A DNA stretch of 64,000 bases from Durusdinium trenchii (lineage: Eukaryota; Sar; Dinophyceae; Suessiales; Symbiodiniaceae), in assembly GCA_963970005.1 (NCBI GenBank), contig CAXAMN010021363.1, forward strand, positions 46,195-110,194, given 5' to 3'. Below the pieces are notes generated by a model. The model was given only the letters and a program-made list of their open reading frames with translations. It ran no database searches and was not told the DNA's origin. Below, in pieces: positions 11,026-22,704 of the stretch (its first letter is position 1; each line of letters begins with the position of its first letter). The position numbers and the translations under genes are program-made.

Positions 11026-11517
11026 AATGTCATGGTGGGGATCACTCGAAGTAAAGTATTTCTTTTTCAGGGGTTGTTTTTCTTGATCTAGTTGACGCGG
11101 TATTTACTTGTTTTTTCGTTCTCAGTTTGCATGAGTTGGATGGAACAGCTATATATATATATATGTGTTCCTTTGTTCATGGATCCTATACCTCGTGCTG
11201 CATTAAGATGTTGTTTCTGTTTTTTGTGATTTGCAGGTGGTTAGCCAAGTGAGTCCAGAAGATTTATGTGTATTTACCTTCATTCTTAGGAGCAGCAGCT
11301 CTTTCAACATTGAGATGGCTCCACTGTGCTCCACTTAGCCACAAATTGATTCCCATCCCTCCAAGTATTAGTTTAGGTAACAATTCACCAAAATTTCAAT
11401 TGCATACGTAGGCAAATCACCCAATTCTCCCAACAGAGGGCACTGGAAGAGCACACAAAGCACCTAATGGGCTCCACTTTGGCACCTTGAAATGATGTAT
11501 GTCCCTTCAAACTCCAG

Positions 11518-11562
11518 GCGCGATGCTTGCAATTGGCTCGCCAAACGCAGCGGCAGATCAAG
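11518..11562 (+). CDS. Short internal exon, unknown protein
   Basis: CTCCAG acceptor, 15 codons ARCLQLARQTQRQIK, then AAG|GTGAGG donor; phase 0 at both ends. Likely the first visible exon of a gene that continues at 11.7-13.3 kb. Confidence 0.4.
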
Positions 11563-11689
11563 GTGAGGAGTTGGGAAGGCAAGTAAATCACATTGTTTTT
11601 CTTTTATCACATGGCCTTCTGAGTTCTTCGATGTTAAGACAAACCATTGTCTCACCACTCACAACTTATATTTTAACATAATGTACCAG

Positions 11690-11800
11690 CACCATCCGAC
11701 GGGTGCCCAATGAGTTTTGGGTTTACATGCTTGATAAGCGGTGCCCAATTGATGTAGTTGGGCAGCAGGAAAAACTGCATCAAGACACTTTGCTTCACAG
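11690..11800 (+). CDS. Internal exon, unknown protein
   Basis: ATGTACCAG acceptor, then TIRRVPNEFWVYMLDKRCPI and DVVGQQEKLHQDTLLHRK. The frame closes at TGA 11811, and the only plausible donor before it is a GA-type site, CACAG|GAAGTG, of the kind known in dinoflagellates. Unrecognised. Confidence 0.4.
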
Positions 11801-11997
11801 GAAGTGTGGATGAGTGGTATTTTTCGTCCTGTTTGAGCCCAACGGACTTTCCCGACCCAGGTGTTTCATGGGGCGTTCGGTTGTTGAATTTGTTCCTCAC
11901 CACGAGAGGAGTGCCCAAAAGAAGAACTTCTTGGCAACTTCTTGGTGGTTTCTTGTGAATATTAATATTTCAACGTGTTTTTGATACACTGGGCCAG

Positions 11998-12072
11998 GTG
12001 CGGCTTGCGCAGCGGCTGCAGGATTTTCTGTTCTTGCCCTACAAGGCGGAGAGGGTGCGGGTGCGGCACGAG
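11998..12072 (+). CDS. Internal exon, basic helix
   Basis: GGGCCAG acceptor, 25 codons VRLAQRLQDFLFLPYKAERV plus RVRHE, GAG|GTGAGC donor; phase 0/0. Strong G/C third positions. Probably the same gene as 11518 and 12355. Confidence 0.45.
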
Positions 12073-12354
12073 GTGAGCAGCACAACAGCTACATCAGTAT
12101 GTTGTTGTTTATCAACCGACGAGGTTGTGATTGATATAGTGATTGTTATCTCAACATCGATGAATGTGCCTGTTCATGGATCATCATGGATCCGTACATC
12201 ATCATGACAAGCGCGTGTTGTTGGACATCCGTACCTGGGGTATGTTGCCAAGAGACTTGGCACAGGATGGATTGAAACCAATGTTGGTGTTGTGAATTGT
12301 GAACATGTGTGGGGAGACCATCATTGGTGCCAGGCGTTGTGGTCAGGATGTTAG

Positions 12355-12475
12355 GATCCTCCGGTCGAATCGACCTCCCACCGACACCTTTTCAACGGGC
12401 CGGTGGGTGATCTGTGTGTCACGTGCCGCAACATTGTCCAGGCCATGGCAGATCCAGCTGTCCGGACATTGTATA
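12355..12475 (+). CDS. Internal exon with CxxC
   Basis: GTTAG acceptor, then DPPVESTSHRHLFNGPVGDL, CVTCRNIVQAMADPAVRTLY and a perfect GTAAGT donor at 12476. The CVTC pair might be half of a zinc site. An open stretch just upstream (about 12165-12280, HDKRVLLDIRTWGMLPRDLA) is a likely preceding exon. Confidence 0.45.
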
Positions 12476-12628
12476 GTAAGTACGTGAGTGCGTACACCAT
12501 CCACGAGGTGTGAAGCCTCAGTGCGTACCCGGTTGAGAGTCGGGTGCGGGGCTGAAAACAGCAAGCGATGGGTTCACAGCAAGCGATGGCAATCAAGAAC
12601 GTCATGTGGATATATACGATTTTCATAG

Positions 12629-12847
12629 GGAGACCCCCTGGCTCAATGGATTTTGGATGATTTTGGATCTATATGTTCTTCTTCCAGGAGTGTGTCTGGG
12701 AGGTCTCCCTATTTGGGCTACACATCTATGTCGCCAAATGAACATCAGATTACCAGACTTTGGGCGTCGAAGACGATCGTCACTGACCCTGTTGGGTGGC
12801 CCGAGGAGTTTGACGATCTGCGCCGGCCCGAGGACGTTGCCAAGTGA
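12629..12847 (+). CDS. Candidate terminal exon, unknown protein
   Basis: TTTCATAG acceptor followed by 72 codons (GDPLAQWILDDFGS..., SPNEHQITRLWASKTIVTDP, VGWPEEFDDLRRPEDVAK) and TGA at 12845-12847. A shorter alternative exon would begin after the pyrimidine-rich CTTCTTCCAG at about 12688. Acidic, proline-containing C-terminus. Confidence 0.45.
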   Translation, partial: GDPLAQWILDDFGSICSSSRSVSGRSPYLGYTSMSPNEHQITRLWASKTIVTDPVGWPEEFDDLRRPEDVAK

Positions 12848-13203
12848 CCCCCTTTTGAGATCGGTGGAGTCTGACCAGTTTTTCGGACGGAAGCATGCCA
12901 AATGTTCTGTGGATCTAGTATAGGCCTGCCCGGAGAGTTGAACAAATGGTCTATACGTTTGGTGTGTGCATTGAGGTACTGGATCTCCTTGGCGGAGATC
13001 TTTGAAGAAAACCAAAATGCCTGGGAGGCTCAGTTGCGCCTTGCACGGTGCGGCACAGTGGGTGCAGAGTCGAACAGATGTTCGACTGTATGAAGTTGCC
13101 CAAAAGGGAACACTCTCTCCAAAAGGAGTCCAGCATGTATTTCTTTCTCACTTCACTTTCTGAAACATGCTGCAGCCAGTTTGGGTGTTTTCTCCGATGC
13201 TAG

Positions 13204-13289
13204 GCACCGACCGATGTCGTTTGCTCCTTCACCCGAGGTGACCACCCTGCTCGGGATGGCGCGGAAGCGCCTCATCCGCTTGGACACAG
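13204..13289 (+). CDS. Candidate exon, unknown protein
   Basis: HRPMSFAPSPEVTTLLGMAR then KRLIRLDT, ending at ACACAG|GTGCAG. Upstream open stretches at 12968-13138 (WISLAEIFEENQNAWEAQLR; VRLYEVAQKGTLSPKGVQ) suggest two more exons in this interval, but their boundaries cannot be placed. Confidence 0.35.
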
Positions 13290-13732
13290 GTGCAGCGCGC
13301 TAGCTAGCGCTGTGGTTGGAGGGATGGAAGGAAGGATGAGATGACGACTGTTGTTGACTGGGTAGCACATGGTTCCAATTTGGATCAACTTGGTGAGGAT
13401 ATTTTTTTGTTGAGCTTGAGTCGATAGTTGTTCTCACAGCAGGTTTGGAGTACTGCACGTGAATAATTATATATTTACTCAGACAGTACGAGTTGCCCAA
13501 TTTAAATGATTGTAGTATGTTGATTATGGTTTTATCATATGTATGTCCTTGCGCCAAGTCGTCCTTGATGCACTACAGTTTTGGAAACATAGTTCCGCAA
13601 AGCGTTTCCATGGGGTTGTAACACAAGACGGGTGACTTTTCGGAAGCTGGGTGACTTCTCTCCAGTGCCGCATTTCCATGCGACCGGGTGACTTTAGGCA
13701 AGCCCGTTTGACTTATATAACCCACGCGCTAG

Positions 13733-13878
13733 GTGAAAAGGTGGTGAAAGTATGTGGAAGTCACATTGGCTTTGAAGGTCCTGTTGGGAGCTGTGTTGCA
13801 GGATGTTTGATTTCAACTGAAGGAGCTCAGATGTTGGCCCTGCTTCCCTGCTGCCATTTTAGCACTATGGTTGGATAG
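13733..13878 (+). CDS. Candidate terminal exon, Cys-containing
   Basis: CGCTAG acceptor, then EKVVKVCGSHIGFEGPVGSC, VAGCLISTEGAQMLALLPCC and a TAG at 13876-13878. Rich in Gly, Val and Cys. Unrecognised. Confidence 0.35.
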
Positions 13879-14358
13879 ACCTAGACTTGGACCCTCCAGT
13901 CTAAGTCCTGTTGTAAGAACTGCAAACGCTATTATATACTCCAGATCGATGCAGCACCCTCCTGGCAAAGGAACAATGTTCAACATGCACCTTGCTTTGT
14001 TCATTTATCTCTCCCACTCTCTCACTCAGTCACTCCTTTCTGAGCTGGGGGCTGTAGATACAGCCGTGTCTTGTGGGGAATCTTATTTTCAGCCATTATA
14101 ATGCAGTGACAAGAGTTGCCTTAATCACACACTCGAAATGTAATGTGTCATTGTGTTCATACTATTTGGATCTATTTGGTATTTGCCGGGTGCACATAAC
14201 ATAACTTACTCTCGTGCCAACACTGTGTAGCAGTTGTCACAATTGGAATTACAGAGGTACTTACAACATTTTCTTAATGAACATGTTGCTTTGCTTATGA
14301 ACAGTGATACCATAGTGATATCGCCTGAGACTTCACTCCACCCAAATCCTCCGGACAG

Positions 14359-15343
14359 GTTTGGCTCCATCCTTCGACCACTTTGTGTCAGACTTCCTTG
14401 CCGCGCGGTGGCATCGTACCGCAGGGGCATTGGTGAGACCGTGGGTAGACCAACCTTCCAACCGTCACGACGAAGATGCAATCCAAGCTGTCCATCCTAC
14501 GAATTATTTGGACAGGGATCCTGAAAGGAGAAGAGTTTCCACAGCTACTTAACCGGACGACAGAGTGCGACGGTCCAGCATGAGCCAAGGGCTTCGAATC
14601 CACATCTTGGTTCATGTCCAAGCAATATTAGAATCACCAGGGTGTGTTATAGCCGTCCTTCATTCTCTCAGTGCATAGTCGTCGTTTTGCTTCCAGTTGC
14701 CTCATCTCTCGACGTGGCCACACCTCGAGGTGTCTCGCATTGGGACGCACCTGTTGGGCTCGGCCTTCTTCCAACAGGCAGCACCGGACCTGGGAGTCGT
14801 ACTCGATGTGAGGGAAGACGATGGGAGTCGTGCCCCCAACGCAACCGGTAGCCATTGGAGGTCAACCACCGGTAGACCGGGTGGACAAAATACAATGCTC
14901 TTTCCAGGGATGGGTGGATGAGCTTGCCACTGCAAGACTGTGCTTGTGCTGTGGTAGAGAGGTGTGCAACTGTATTTTTTCCAAAGACTTGCTGAGGCTG
15001 CTAAGATGTCTCTCCCTCAATATCAAAGAAGATCCGGAAGGAACAAAGTTGTGTCACTTGTTCAGATCTACAATGAGCTGTGAGCAAATTGTTGTTTGTT
15101 CATGTTTGTTCCTTTGTCAATCCTTGTTACATAGTTGTGTGGAGTATGATGCACATGTTTGAGCAAGTGTTTTGGTGCGACCCCTTTTGGTCCACACGTG
15201 GTCCACCACCCAACACGTGCCTCCCAGGTGCCCACACCGGCCGGAGGCAAAAAACCGGCAGGTGGGCGGTCAAGCGGGCCTTGCCCGAGAACGGAAGTTT
15301 TGCTTCGGTTCTCATCGTGGCGATGTTAGAAGATGACGATTAA
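14359..15343 (+). CDS. Four-exon gene 3' end, phase-consistent
   Basis: Exons 14359-14432 (LAPSFDHFVSDFLAARWHRT), 14697-14807 (LPHLSTWPHLEVSRIGTHLL..., GVVLD), 14908-15079 (GWVDELATARLCLCCGREVC, then NIKEDPEGTKLCHLFRSTMS) and 15228-15343 (AHTGRRQKTGRWAVKRALPE, MLEDDD, TAA at 15341). Donors are GTGAGA, GTGAGG and GTGAGC; acceptors GGACAG, TTCCAG, TTTCCAG and TCCCAG. Phases agree at every join (0/0, 0/0, 1/1), which is the best internal check available. The third exon is cysteine-rich (LCLCCGREVCNC). No family recognised. Confidence 0.5.
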
Positions 15344-15515
15344 GACTTTGTCACCACCCTAGATGTATTTTCCAGATTTAAGACTTTGGGACATTCATGG
15401 AAATCAAAATCACTGCATGCCAAGTGCATGAGAATGATGCTGGATAAGATTGATCTTAGCCACGGCCAAGAATGATTCTTTCACCTGGCCGACTGGAGGG
15501 GGGACTAACTCTCAG

Positions 15516-15829
15516 ACAGCAGGAGCAATCAAACCTCGACGTCAGAAGACACGCCTCTTCCGAACACTGTTTTTCCGCAAGCAAGACGCCCGTATGCCAT
15601 AGTCAGTTTCTCATTGTGTCTCATGGTCATGGCCCGTATGCCATTTGCCGGTAACAACCTGTATGCTGCGCTTGAGCAACCTGGTTTGGTTGAAAACAAC
15701 ACAGTTTTGGATGTAGACACTGCTTTGAATGTTAATGTTTGTTTAAGCTTATGGAAGGTGCTAGTATCGGGCCCCACCAGAACTCCCGTGGCCTTGAAGA
15801 TTCTGGATGACAATGTGTCAGGCATTTAG
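15516..15829 (+). CDS. Terminal exon, about 104 codons
   Basis: CTCTCAG acceptor, one open frame from SRSNQTSTSEDTPLPNTVFP through MPFAGNNLYAALEQPGLVEN and TRTPVALKILDDNVSGI to TAG 15827-15829. A CCCGTATGCCAT word occurs twice inside. The VALKIL string is not enough to call a kinase. Confidence 0.4.
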
Positions 15830-16137
15830 GAATTTTGTGCCATGGACTTGTGTGTGTGTGTGTTGGATTAACTACCAATTCTTAAGGGCGAATAGTCTAG
15901 ATGTGGATGATGTCGTTGCAACGCTACATGCTGCAGGACAATGGACAAGACCTGTACCGTGAAGTTTAACATAGTTTGACCAAATACAACAAGACAATAC
16001 CATGTTGACAGAAGCTCTGCGAATATTTCCTCATGTTTTGTTTCAGAATGGGGTTGATGTGTGTGAGAGACAGCTTTCTCTTGTACACTGGATTTACATG
16101 TTGGGGCAACTATTCTGTCAAGAACATCCACTCAAGT

Positions 16138-16650
16138 ATGGGGTCGACTAATATCAAAAACCCTTGGAACTCCTGGCTGTTCGCTGTTCCGCTCAGCCGT
16201 TCGGCTGCGTGGCAGCTGAGACTTCCCCCACTGCCAGGTGTGGCCATGGGAGTGCTACAGCCCACAAGCCTGGGAATCCTGGCTTCTCACCGCTTGGACG
16301 TTGGGGAATGGTTATTTTTCCCGCTGTTGCCTGGGAGTTTCAAGGAGTTTCAAGGTCTTTCCAGCAGGTGTTCATGTCGAATTCTGGGAGTCCAACGGAT
16401 GTTGAAAAATGGAGACAACTTTGCTAGTGGTTTCCCTCCCTTCTTGGTCCTGACGGGACCCGTTTCTCCCCTCGTCCCTCGTCTCGCCCTCGTCCAGCGT
16501 CTCGAGGCCCTGCAAGCTTGCTGGTGGCGTTGGTGCGCTACAACTGAGCGACCTCAGTTGAGTGTGTGGTGGGTCGAGTGGTACGAGTCAACGATAAGAT
16601 GTTCAGGAACAGTTGGAGTGCGTTGGAATGCCAAATGGCTGTTTTTTTAA
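16138..16650 (+). CDS. Uninterrupted frame of 170 codons, uncertain
   Basis: From ATG 16138 (MGSTNIKNPWNSWLFAVPLS) the frame is open to TAA 16648, unusual for this window. It is Trp- and Leu-rich near its end. Other plus frames contain equally protein-like pieces (MSNSGSPTDVEKWRQLC at about 16375-16425), so it may be several exons in different frames. Confidence 0.25.
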   Translation: MGSTNIKNPWNSWLFAVPLSRSAAWQLRLPPLPGVAMGVLQPTSLGILASHRLDVGEWLFFPLLPGSFKEFQGLSSRCSCRILGVQRMLKNGDNFASGFPPFLVLTGPVSPLVPRLALVQRLEALQACWWRWCATTERPQLSVWWVEWYESTIRCSGTVGVRWNAKWLFF

Positions 16651-16979
16651 ACACGATTGTAGAGATCCCTAGGGATCCCTAGGGTATAGAAGATGGGCTG
16701 TTGGCTCCAAGTATGTGCAGAGTGAATCAGCATGGAAGAGGCCTTTGGGTTATCTTTGGTTTGTTCATTCATGAAATCCGAAGGAAAGACGGACCTTCCG
16801 ATCCATCAGCTAGCAATTCTTCAGGAGACCAGCGATCCATCAGGATCTCAGATCAGAACTCTGAGCCAAGTAGAATCCTCCTCAGCACACGAAACATTGA
16901 ACAAATGCTGATTTGTGATGTTGGTGATTGGTGCTTGCGTGCTTTAAGACCTGCTTGCGTGTTTGGCGCTTCTGCTTAG

Positions 16980-17447
16980 AGACTGCGGAGGTGGAGTCAT
17001 TCAAGGGCCAGCACCCTGAGCAGCCTGTGCCAGTGGACATCCAGGCCGTGTTCCCCGGAGTTCTGGGAGTGCCTGTTTTGATTGGCTGTATAATTTTGGT
17101 TGTTTCGCGAGGCAGTCCTGAATTCATATGGGCCTGCAACATCCTGCAACATATAGGCTCAACATTTGTGGAATATATGGTGGTCTCGCAGTGTAGCACC
17201 CCAACCGTCTATGTTTTGGCAGCATCACTCAGCTAGGCGGTCGGCGTTTTGCTCCCATTTGGGATCCCAGTTGATTGGTTTTGGTCATGGTCCCAAGATC
17301 TGCAAGAATTGTGTCGTCGTGTTTTCTCACCGTGTGCTGTTTGGCTGCCAGGGCAACACGGAGACGACGATTCTCTACATCCCTGGGCACTTGCGCGGCA
17401 TTTTGCGCGAGTGCCTCGCCACGCTCTCTGGTGGATCGCCAACCTAA
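16980..17447 (+). CDS. Two-exon gene 3' end, phase-consistent
   Basis: Exon 16980-17068 follows TTCTGCTTAG and reads TAEVESFKGQHPEQPVPVDI plus QAVFPGVLG before GGA|GTGCCT. Exon 17352-17447 follows TTTGGCTGCCAG and reads GNTETTILYIPGHLRGILRE plus CLATLSGGSPT, ending TAA. Both boundaries are phase 0. A reading through the intron would invent a hydrophobic segment (GVPVLIGCIILVV) that I reject. Confidence 0.45.
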
Positions 17448-18756
17448 TAGAACCCGGAGGAACAGAGCTGAAACTTGCAAGTACGGGTACCGGTATGGGC
17501 CATGAAACTGTTGGAAGTACTGTTGGACAGCAAGGGCGGATAGCAAACACCTGCTGGCAAGGGACAGAGTTGCAGCCTGCATCAGTTCCCTCAATTGGGT
17601 ACTTTACATTACTTTACTAGTTTTGTCTTGAAACTGCCACAGACAGACACCATGATACAAGTTTTGTCATTTGAAGAAGCCACTGGCTCCCTTGGTGGCC
17701 TGGTGGGGGCGTTTGATGTCTTCAATCTATGGAAGGAAATCTAAAGAAAGTTTCGATTTGGGGACCTGCAATCTGAGTGTGTTTGTTTTTGTATGTTTTT
17801 GTGACTTTGTGTGTGTAAGAAATCCAGGCACAGATGGTGTCATGGCAGTTGGGTGGAAGTGCACTGACGGGACATTGGATGTTGCCCCAGCTTTCAGATG
17901 GACAACTTTTGTGAAACTGCCATACCATGAGGTTGGTGCGGATTGCTTGGAGACAGGATTATCCTGGTTTTGTGACATACAATTAGTGTTGGTGCAACAC
18001 CAACTTTTGACAGGATAGGAAAACAAGAGAACCCTCAAAAGAAACGCAGGCTTCCTGCGGTCCTGCGGTCCGACAGACCACTAGTACTACATACGATCAT
18101 ATACGATCCTGCATCAGACCATCCATCTCTATGACTGCAAACTTTGGTTTTGGTCAGGGTCCTGCACAATGCCATGCGGGAGACTGCAAGCCATGCGGAG
18201 GCAGGTTGGTCTCAGTGTTCGAACACTTGCCGTCGCACTGATTGAAGTTGCTGTTGTTTGTACTGTACATAATCTGATCATATGGCTTATAGATTGTGGG
18301 GTTTCATAGTCAAGAAACAGAAGTACACCTCGACATGGAAACTGAGCCGTGCCCTTTGACGGTAATGTTCATCTACAAAAACAGGGTTTCCACATGGACT
18401 TACTGCAAGCCTCATATGTCAGGTACAAGTATATACCTCACCTGTCAATTGTACAGTTGCATGGGATGGGTTCCTTGTGTGTCGGCAATGCTTGAGGTAT
18501 TGTTTTTTAATTAAGAGGCATCCAAAAGAAAACACACAACAAAGACGATGCTGAAGATTCCAAAGATTGTTGATTCCAGATGCTTCAGCTTAAAAAGGCT
18601 TCAGGTCAAACCATTGGCATATCAATCAGGACTGCACAAATGCCCGCCGAGCCATAGCACAATTGTTTTACAAGCTATGCACATAATAAGCCTTGAAGGG
18701 CGGATCCCTGAGACTTCTTTGCACATAGCATTGCTCTTTTAAATTCTATTTATTGT

Positions 18757-18838
18757 TTCTAATAGCTTCATGTTCCTAGTAGTAAGGCACTTGTTACTAG
18801 TAGCGATGCATTTGTTCCTAGTAGCTTATTGTTTCTAC
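18757..18838 (-). repeat. CTACTAG island 5, reverse orientation
   Basis: TTCCTAGTAGTAAGGCACTT, GTTACTAGTAGCGATGCA and TTCCTAGTAGCTTATTGTTT in succession. Confidence 0.8.
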
Positions 18839-19434
18839 AGATGCTTGTAGGCTATAGCATTCAAAAAAGTCCAAGCTGTGAGTCCAAGCTATCACGCTGT
18901 CACACGATCGATATGTTTAATTCCTATCAGTCGAAGTAATTGACGTGCTATTGGATTGTGCGGTCACTTGTTTGAGAGTTGCGATTACTGTATATCGAAA
19001 TGCTACTGGATATTGCCGCTTGTGCATGGGTAGAATACCTGTATATAGTACCCCAGATTGCCGGGACTGCTGGTTCCTTTTCGCAGACCCTTGGCTCAAG
19101 GCCAAGAGCCTTAGAGCCTTTGAGCTGTACAAATCTTAGGGGGGTGTATTTTTTAGCCTCTTGGGCCCCTTGAGAGGAATCCCTTGCCAGCTGACCTCTC
19201 AGCATGGGGTTTCAAAACTTGAAAACTGATGAGCCATGAAGTCAGCCGGGACCCAGATGTGCTGTACTCTTTGACCGAGGTCCTTGTTCTTTGTTTCAGA
19301 ATTGGGACCGGAAGGAACCACCCAAAAGACTGTTTGTATGGAAAATATAGACCATTAAAAAATATGACATCACACTGACGGGGTTTTCGGATCCGGAAAG
19401 CACATAGACAGAGTCCAATATCAACCTCCACCAG

Positions 19435-19712
19435 TCGTGCAAAGATATGTTGGTGCGAAAAGGTTCATGGATTCCATGGCGGGAGCTTCACAAGGTTTGC
19501 TCCTCCTCCCGTCCACTTTCGGTGGACTCCACTTCCGGTTCGTCCGATCCACTCTGAAACCCATGTGGTGCCTGGCTGGCGATGGTCCCGGTCTTGGGGA
19601 AGTCCCAGCGGACTCGGATCGGCATCTCAGTGAAAAGAAAGAGGTTTGGAGGGCAAAACAGCCAAGTCGAAGGGACGGTTTGAGCCCAACCGGGCTGGAT
19701 CTTGGGGTTTGA
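19435..19712 (+). CDS. Candidate terminal exon, 92 codons
   Basis: CTCCACCAG acceptor, then QRYVGAKRFMDSMAGASQGL, STFGGLHFRFVRSTLKPMWC and a charged tail ending TGLDLGV, TGA 19710. The minus strand is open over the same span. Unrecognised. Confidence 0.35.
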
Positions 19713-20012
19713 TTCAGAAGCTCAACGGAACTTTCAAAGGCCTTTGAGTAGATCAACAGTGATTGAGCCTACCCAAAGCATTCAAGGTAGTTTAACTCGG
19801 TTGAAGTAATTGGGGAATAGTGCTCTCTTGGATCGGATTTGCGCACTTGATTCGTTCAGCTTCAACCACTCTTCCATACTCTTCCTGTACATCTGTGTTT
19901 TGTTTCAGAAGCTATGCCAATTCCTATAGTATGGCTATCAATTGTGAAAACTGTTGTTTTTGTGTGTACATCCTTGTTTTGCGTTCTTTTGCCATTGGTT
20001 TTGAGCCTTCAG

Positions 20013-20083
20013 AAGGCGACCAGAAATTCACTGCGTCCGAATGAGTCCCGGTTGGACAGAAACGGCCGACCTTCCGGTCGTTG
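20013..20083 (+). CDS. Short internal exon
   Basis: TTGAGCCTTCAG acceptor, KATRNSLRPNESRLDRNGRP plus SGR, donor TTG|GTGAAC. A 108-codon stop-free stretch follows at 20118-20442 (PSWFLIARPNRQEFNGDETF, TYFQRPAEGEAVTLSGYRRF) and is probably a later exon of the same gene; its own limits are unclear. Confidence 0.4.
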
Positions 20084-20643
20084 GTGAACGGGGAGTCGCT
20101 CCAGGCTCCGAACGGCGATGAACGGAATGGAACGGCTTAGGTCACAGAACTCACCATGAGCAGTCCACTGTTGCAGAACTGCATGCGGACGGGGACGGGG
20201 ACTCAACTAATGTTCAACCAGGAACTTGTCTTTTCCACAGACCATCGTGGTTCCTTATAGCCCGCCCTAACCGCCAAGAATTCAACGGCGACGAGACCTT
20301 CACTTACTTCCAGCGGCCAGCAGAAGGTGAGGCAGTTACACTGAGTGGATACAGAAGGTTTGGAGTTTTCGCTTGGAGGGTCAAACAAACGACGCATCAA
20401 TGTCCACTCCGCCCATTACAAACCCATAACAAGCATCGATGAGTCGGCATCCTCTTGCCATATACAGGGCCTGTATGTGCGTGGAAAACATGAACAGGGA
20501 TAGTATGTGAGTGAGCTTGAAATCGTTACGACTATGACACCTCAGCGTTTCCCCTTATTAGGTGGATTCTCCCAGAGCTTTCCAAGCACGAATAGCGCGA
20601 ACTCGACATATATATGTTGATTTTTGTCCGCCCACTCCTGCAG

Positions 20644-20693
20644 AGTTAGACAAACTCATTCAGGTCAAAGACTCAGACATTGCAGGAGCCCCG
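20644..20693 (+). CDS. Short internal exon
   Basis: CTCCTGCAG acceptor, LDKLIQVKDSDIAGAP, CCG|GTAGGT donor. A protein-like frame downstream (GSNPIKSADAIFNGELFKEK, SILDEPIFARLRFGMI, stop at 20968-20970) may be the next exon, but three plus frames compete there. Confidence 0.4.
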
Positions 20694-21568
20694 GTAGGTT
20701 GACTTAGTTTGATAGCAGGTGTAGGTTGCAAGTTGTTGCGATCCCTGACGTCCGCGGTTCTTGCGTGTTTTTGGTTGGAAGGGACGGTCCATCCGGTCGG
20801 ACGGGTCAAAGCATTCTTCAATCGGATCGAATCCGATCAAATCTGCAGATGCCATTTTCAATGGAGAGCTCTTCAAAGAGAAGGCACCTTGGTCGGGATT
20901 TGATATGTGCGACGCCGGTTCGATTCTGGATGAACCAATATTTGCCAGGCTTCGATTTGGGATGATATGATTTGGCTGGGGTGTACAACCCAGGCTGAGA
21001 GAATGTCCTGTGGAAGAGGATTCTGTCCATGTATTGGGGATGTACAGTACGTCTCAGAGGCCGCGTGTAGGTTCACTGGGTCGACCGTTCACTGGGTCGG
21101 GCCATTGATTGATTGGGCGTTCACCAGGACATCCTCAGCCGGGTCCATAGTGTGTTGCCTCAGTGATTTTGCGTGGGTGCAACTCGAAAATGCCCGCCAC
21201 TTTGGCTCTAGTGATTAGTGCAGTATGCATGTGTTTGAGAGGAAACTAGAATGAATCAGTGCTTCAACTTGGACATGTCCTGCTGAAGAAGCATTGGTGG
21301 TTTAGTCATTTCTGTTCGGTGCCATTAGCGGTTGGTCGAGGGATTTAAGTGGCGCGTGGTGTGTCACAGGCATCATAAGTGTTTTGGACCTTCAGATGGT
21401 TTCCTGGTTTCGTCTCGGTGTCCTTTGTTGCCTGTCATAACCCGGGCTCTCACCTGTGCCGGCAGATGATGGAAGGCTTTGAATACTGGTAATTACAGAT
21501 TGAACGCTTCAGAGGCACATAGGTGCTTTGTATATTGATGGATATTCAATTATATTCATGCTATATTT

Positions 21569-22060
21569 ATGGCTCCAGCCAGGATGTTGAAGCAAGGTTT
21601 TTGGTCAGAAGACCTTACAATTGCTGTGAAACAGCGGTGCGTCGACTCAGGAGCGACAGTTTTTGAAGAGGAATATGAGGCGACGGGGGGAACGGTGAGT
21701 GGTAGCAGCGAGGCACGGAGACGAAGGCAGAGACCAGGCACGGAGGCGAGGCTCTCTCGTCTCGTGAGATATAGATCGCATGGGTTTGTTGGGTTTGGGG
21801 AACTCTCCCAGTAGACCATATATATATATTTATATATGAATGCATACATACTTGCGACACAATAGGCTGACAGAGCAGTTGCCATTTTCTTTTTGTCGGA
21901 GAGGTTGCACAACGTCTCCTTCCCCATCGGCCACCAGCAAACGGTGCAAATTGAGCTGAAGAGCTTCTGGCAGAAGGAGTCCATGAATCTGAATCGTATC
22001 TTGGTCGATCTCAGCGTCCAAAACTCCTTCTGGTCTGTTGAGTTTCCTTCCAGTCCATGA
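21569..22060 (+). CDS. Small two-exon gene with ATG and stop
   Basis: ATG 21569 opens MAPARMLKQGFWSEDLTIAV... (42 codons) to a strong ACG|GTGAGT donor at 21694. Exon 2 (21866-22060, after CACAATAG) reads ADRAVAIFFLSERLHNVSFP, QTVQIELKSFWQKESMNLNR and ends FPSSP, TGA. Phase 0/0 gives a 106-residue protein. A 202-codon minus-strand frame covering the same DNA runs through a TA microsatellite and has much poorer third-position bias. Confidence 0.45.
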
Positions 22061-22404
22061 AACTGGTCATATTGAGTGTCCTTCCGGCCGCATCGCGGCA
22101 CAGCCAAACAGGCGCCGCCGGGCCGTTCGGACGTGGTTGTTGGATGTGAGTTGGTCACACCCAAACAGACTAAACCAACGAGTTTGATACTCTATAGTTG
22201 AGCTGATGAGTGGGTGCTTTTGGAGGTGGGGTGTATAAATAGATAAATGCAGCCCCCACACCCGCGATGGAACAGTTGCGGTTCTTTGCAACAGGTATAT
22301 ATCATTAAAGGATCTGATCTAAATGTCTAAATGCCATAAATGTAGTCAAAGGAGTAGAAAGGGGGTGCACTTGCCCCGGCAGGCGTCACCTTCCAATCAA
22401 CTAG

Positions 22405-22704
22405 GTGCTTCGACCCGACTTCACTCGTGGCCTTCCGGTCGTGGCCTCACTCCGGACTCCCCAAAGGTCGGGGCCTCCGAGAAGGGCGCTTCGTGACACT
22501 GCTCTCGGACCAGCGGCCGCCCATCGAGGACGCCTTGGCCTGGGTGAAGTGCTTCGGCCCATCGAGTCGTGCACCGAGCACCCGAAAAATCCCGGAGGTG
22601 CTGAACGACTCGGGGTGGACTCCCGGGTCACCGCCAGACGTTCCAGGGGGTTCATCCCCAAAGGGTTGCGCCCTTGGGTCTTGGGCCAAGACATGGAGTC
22701 CTTG
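22405..22704 (+). CDS. Long internal exon, about 99 codons
   Basis: AACTAG acceptor, frame CFDPTSLVAFRSWPHSGLPK ... EGRFVTLLSDQRPPIEDALA, WVKCFGPSSRAPSTRKIPEV, ending TTG|GTGATG. Third positions are extremely G/C-rich in this frame. A second plus frame is also open for 110 codons, so the choice rests on codon bias. Confidence 0.45.

Noticed and set aside
13016..13138. MPGRLSCALHGAAQW, resembling the K-L-x-x-ALYG-x-x-x-A region of Ty1/copia reverse transcriptase.
   Set aside because: Two residues are missing, the YxDD region is absent, and a better-biased frame overlaps; the likeness is probably chance.
15778..15829. PVALKILDD as a protein kinase VAIK motif.
   Set aside because: No glycine loop before it, and the frame stops 8 codons later with no further kinase motifs nearby.
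19079..19100. TTGGCTCAAG as a relic of the dinoflagellate spliced leader.
   Set aside because: Only the last ten bases match; the upstream part does not align, so chance cannot be excluded.
18945..19139. DCWFLFADPWLKAKS, resembling the PDPWxKKRH motif of tRNA guanine-N7 methyltransferase.
   Set aside because: Key His and the SAM-binding region are lacking, and the frame ends 11 codons later.
21556..22164. 202-codon minus-strand frame.
   Set aside because: It runs through a TA microsatellite, has poor third-position bias and opposes a two-exon plus-strand gene with matching phases.
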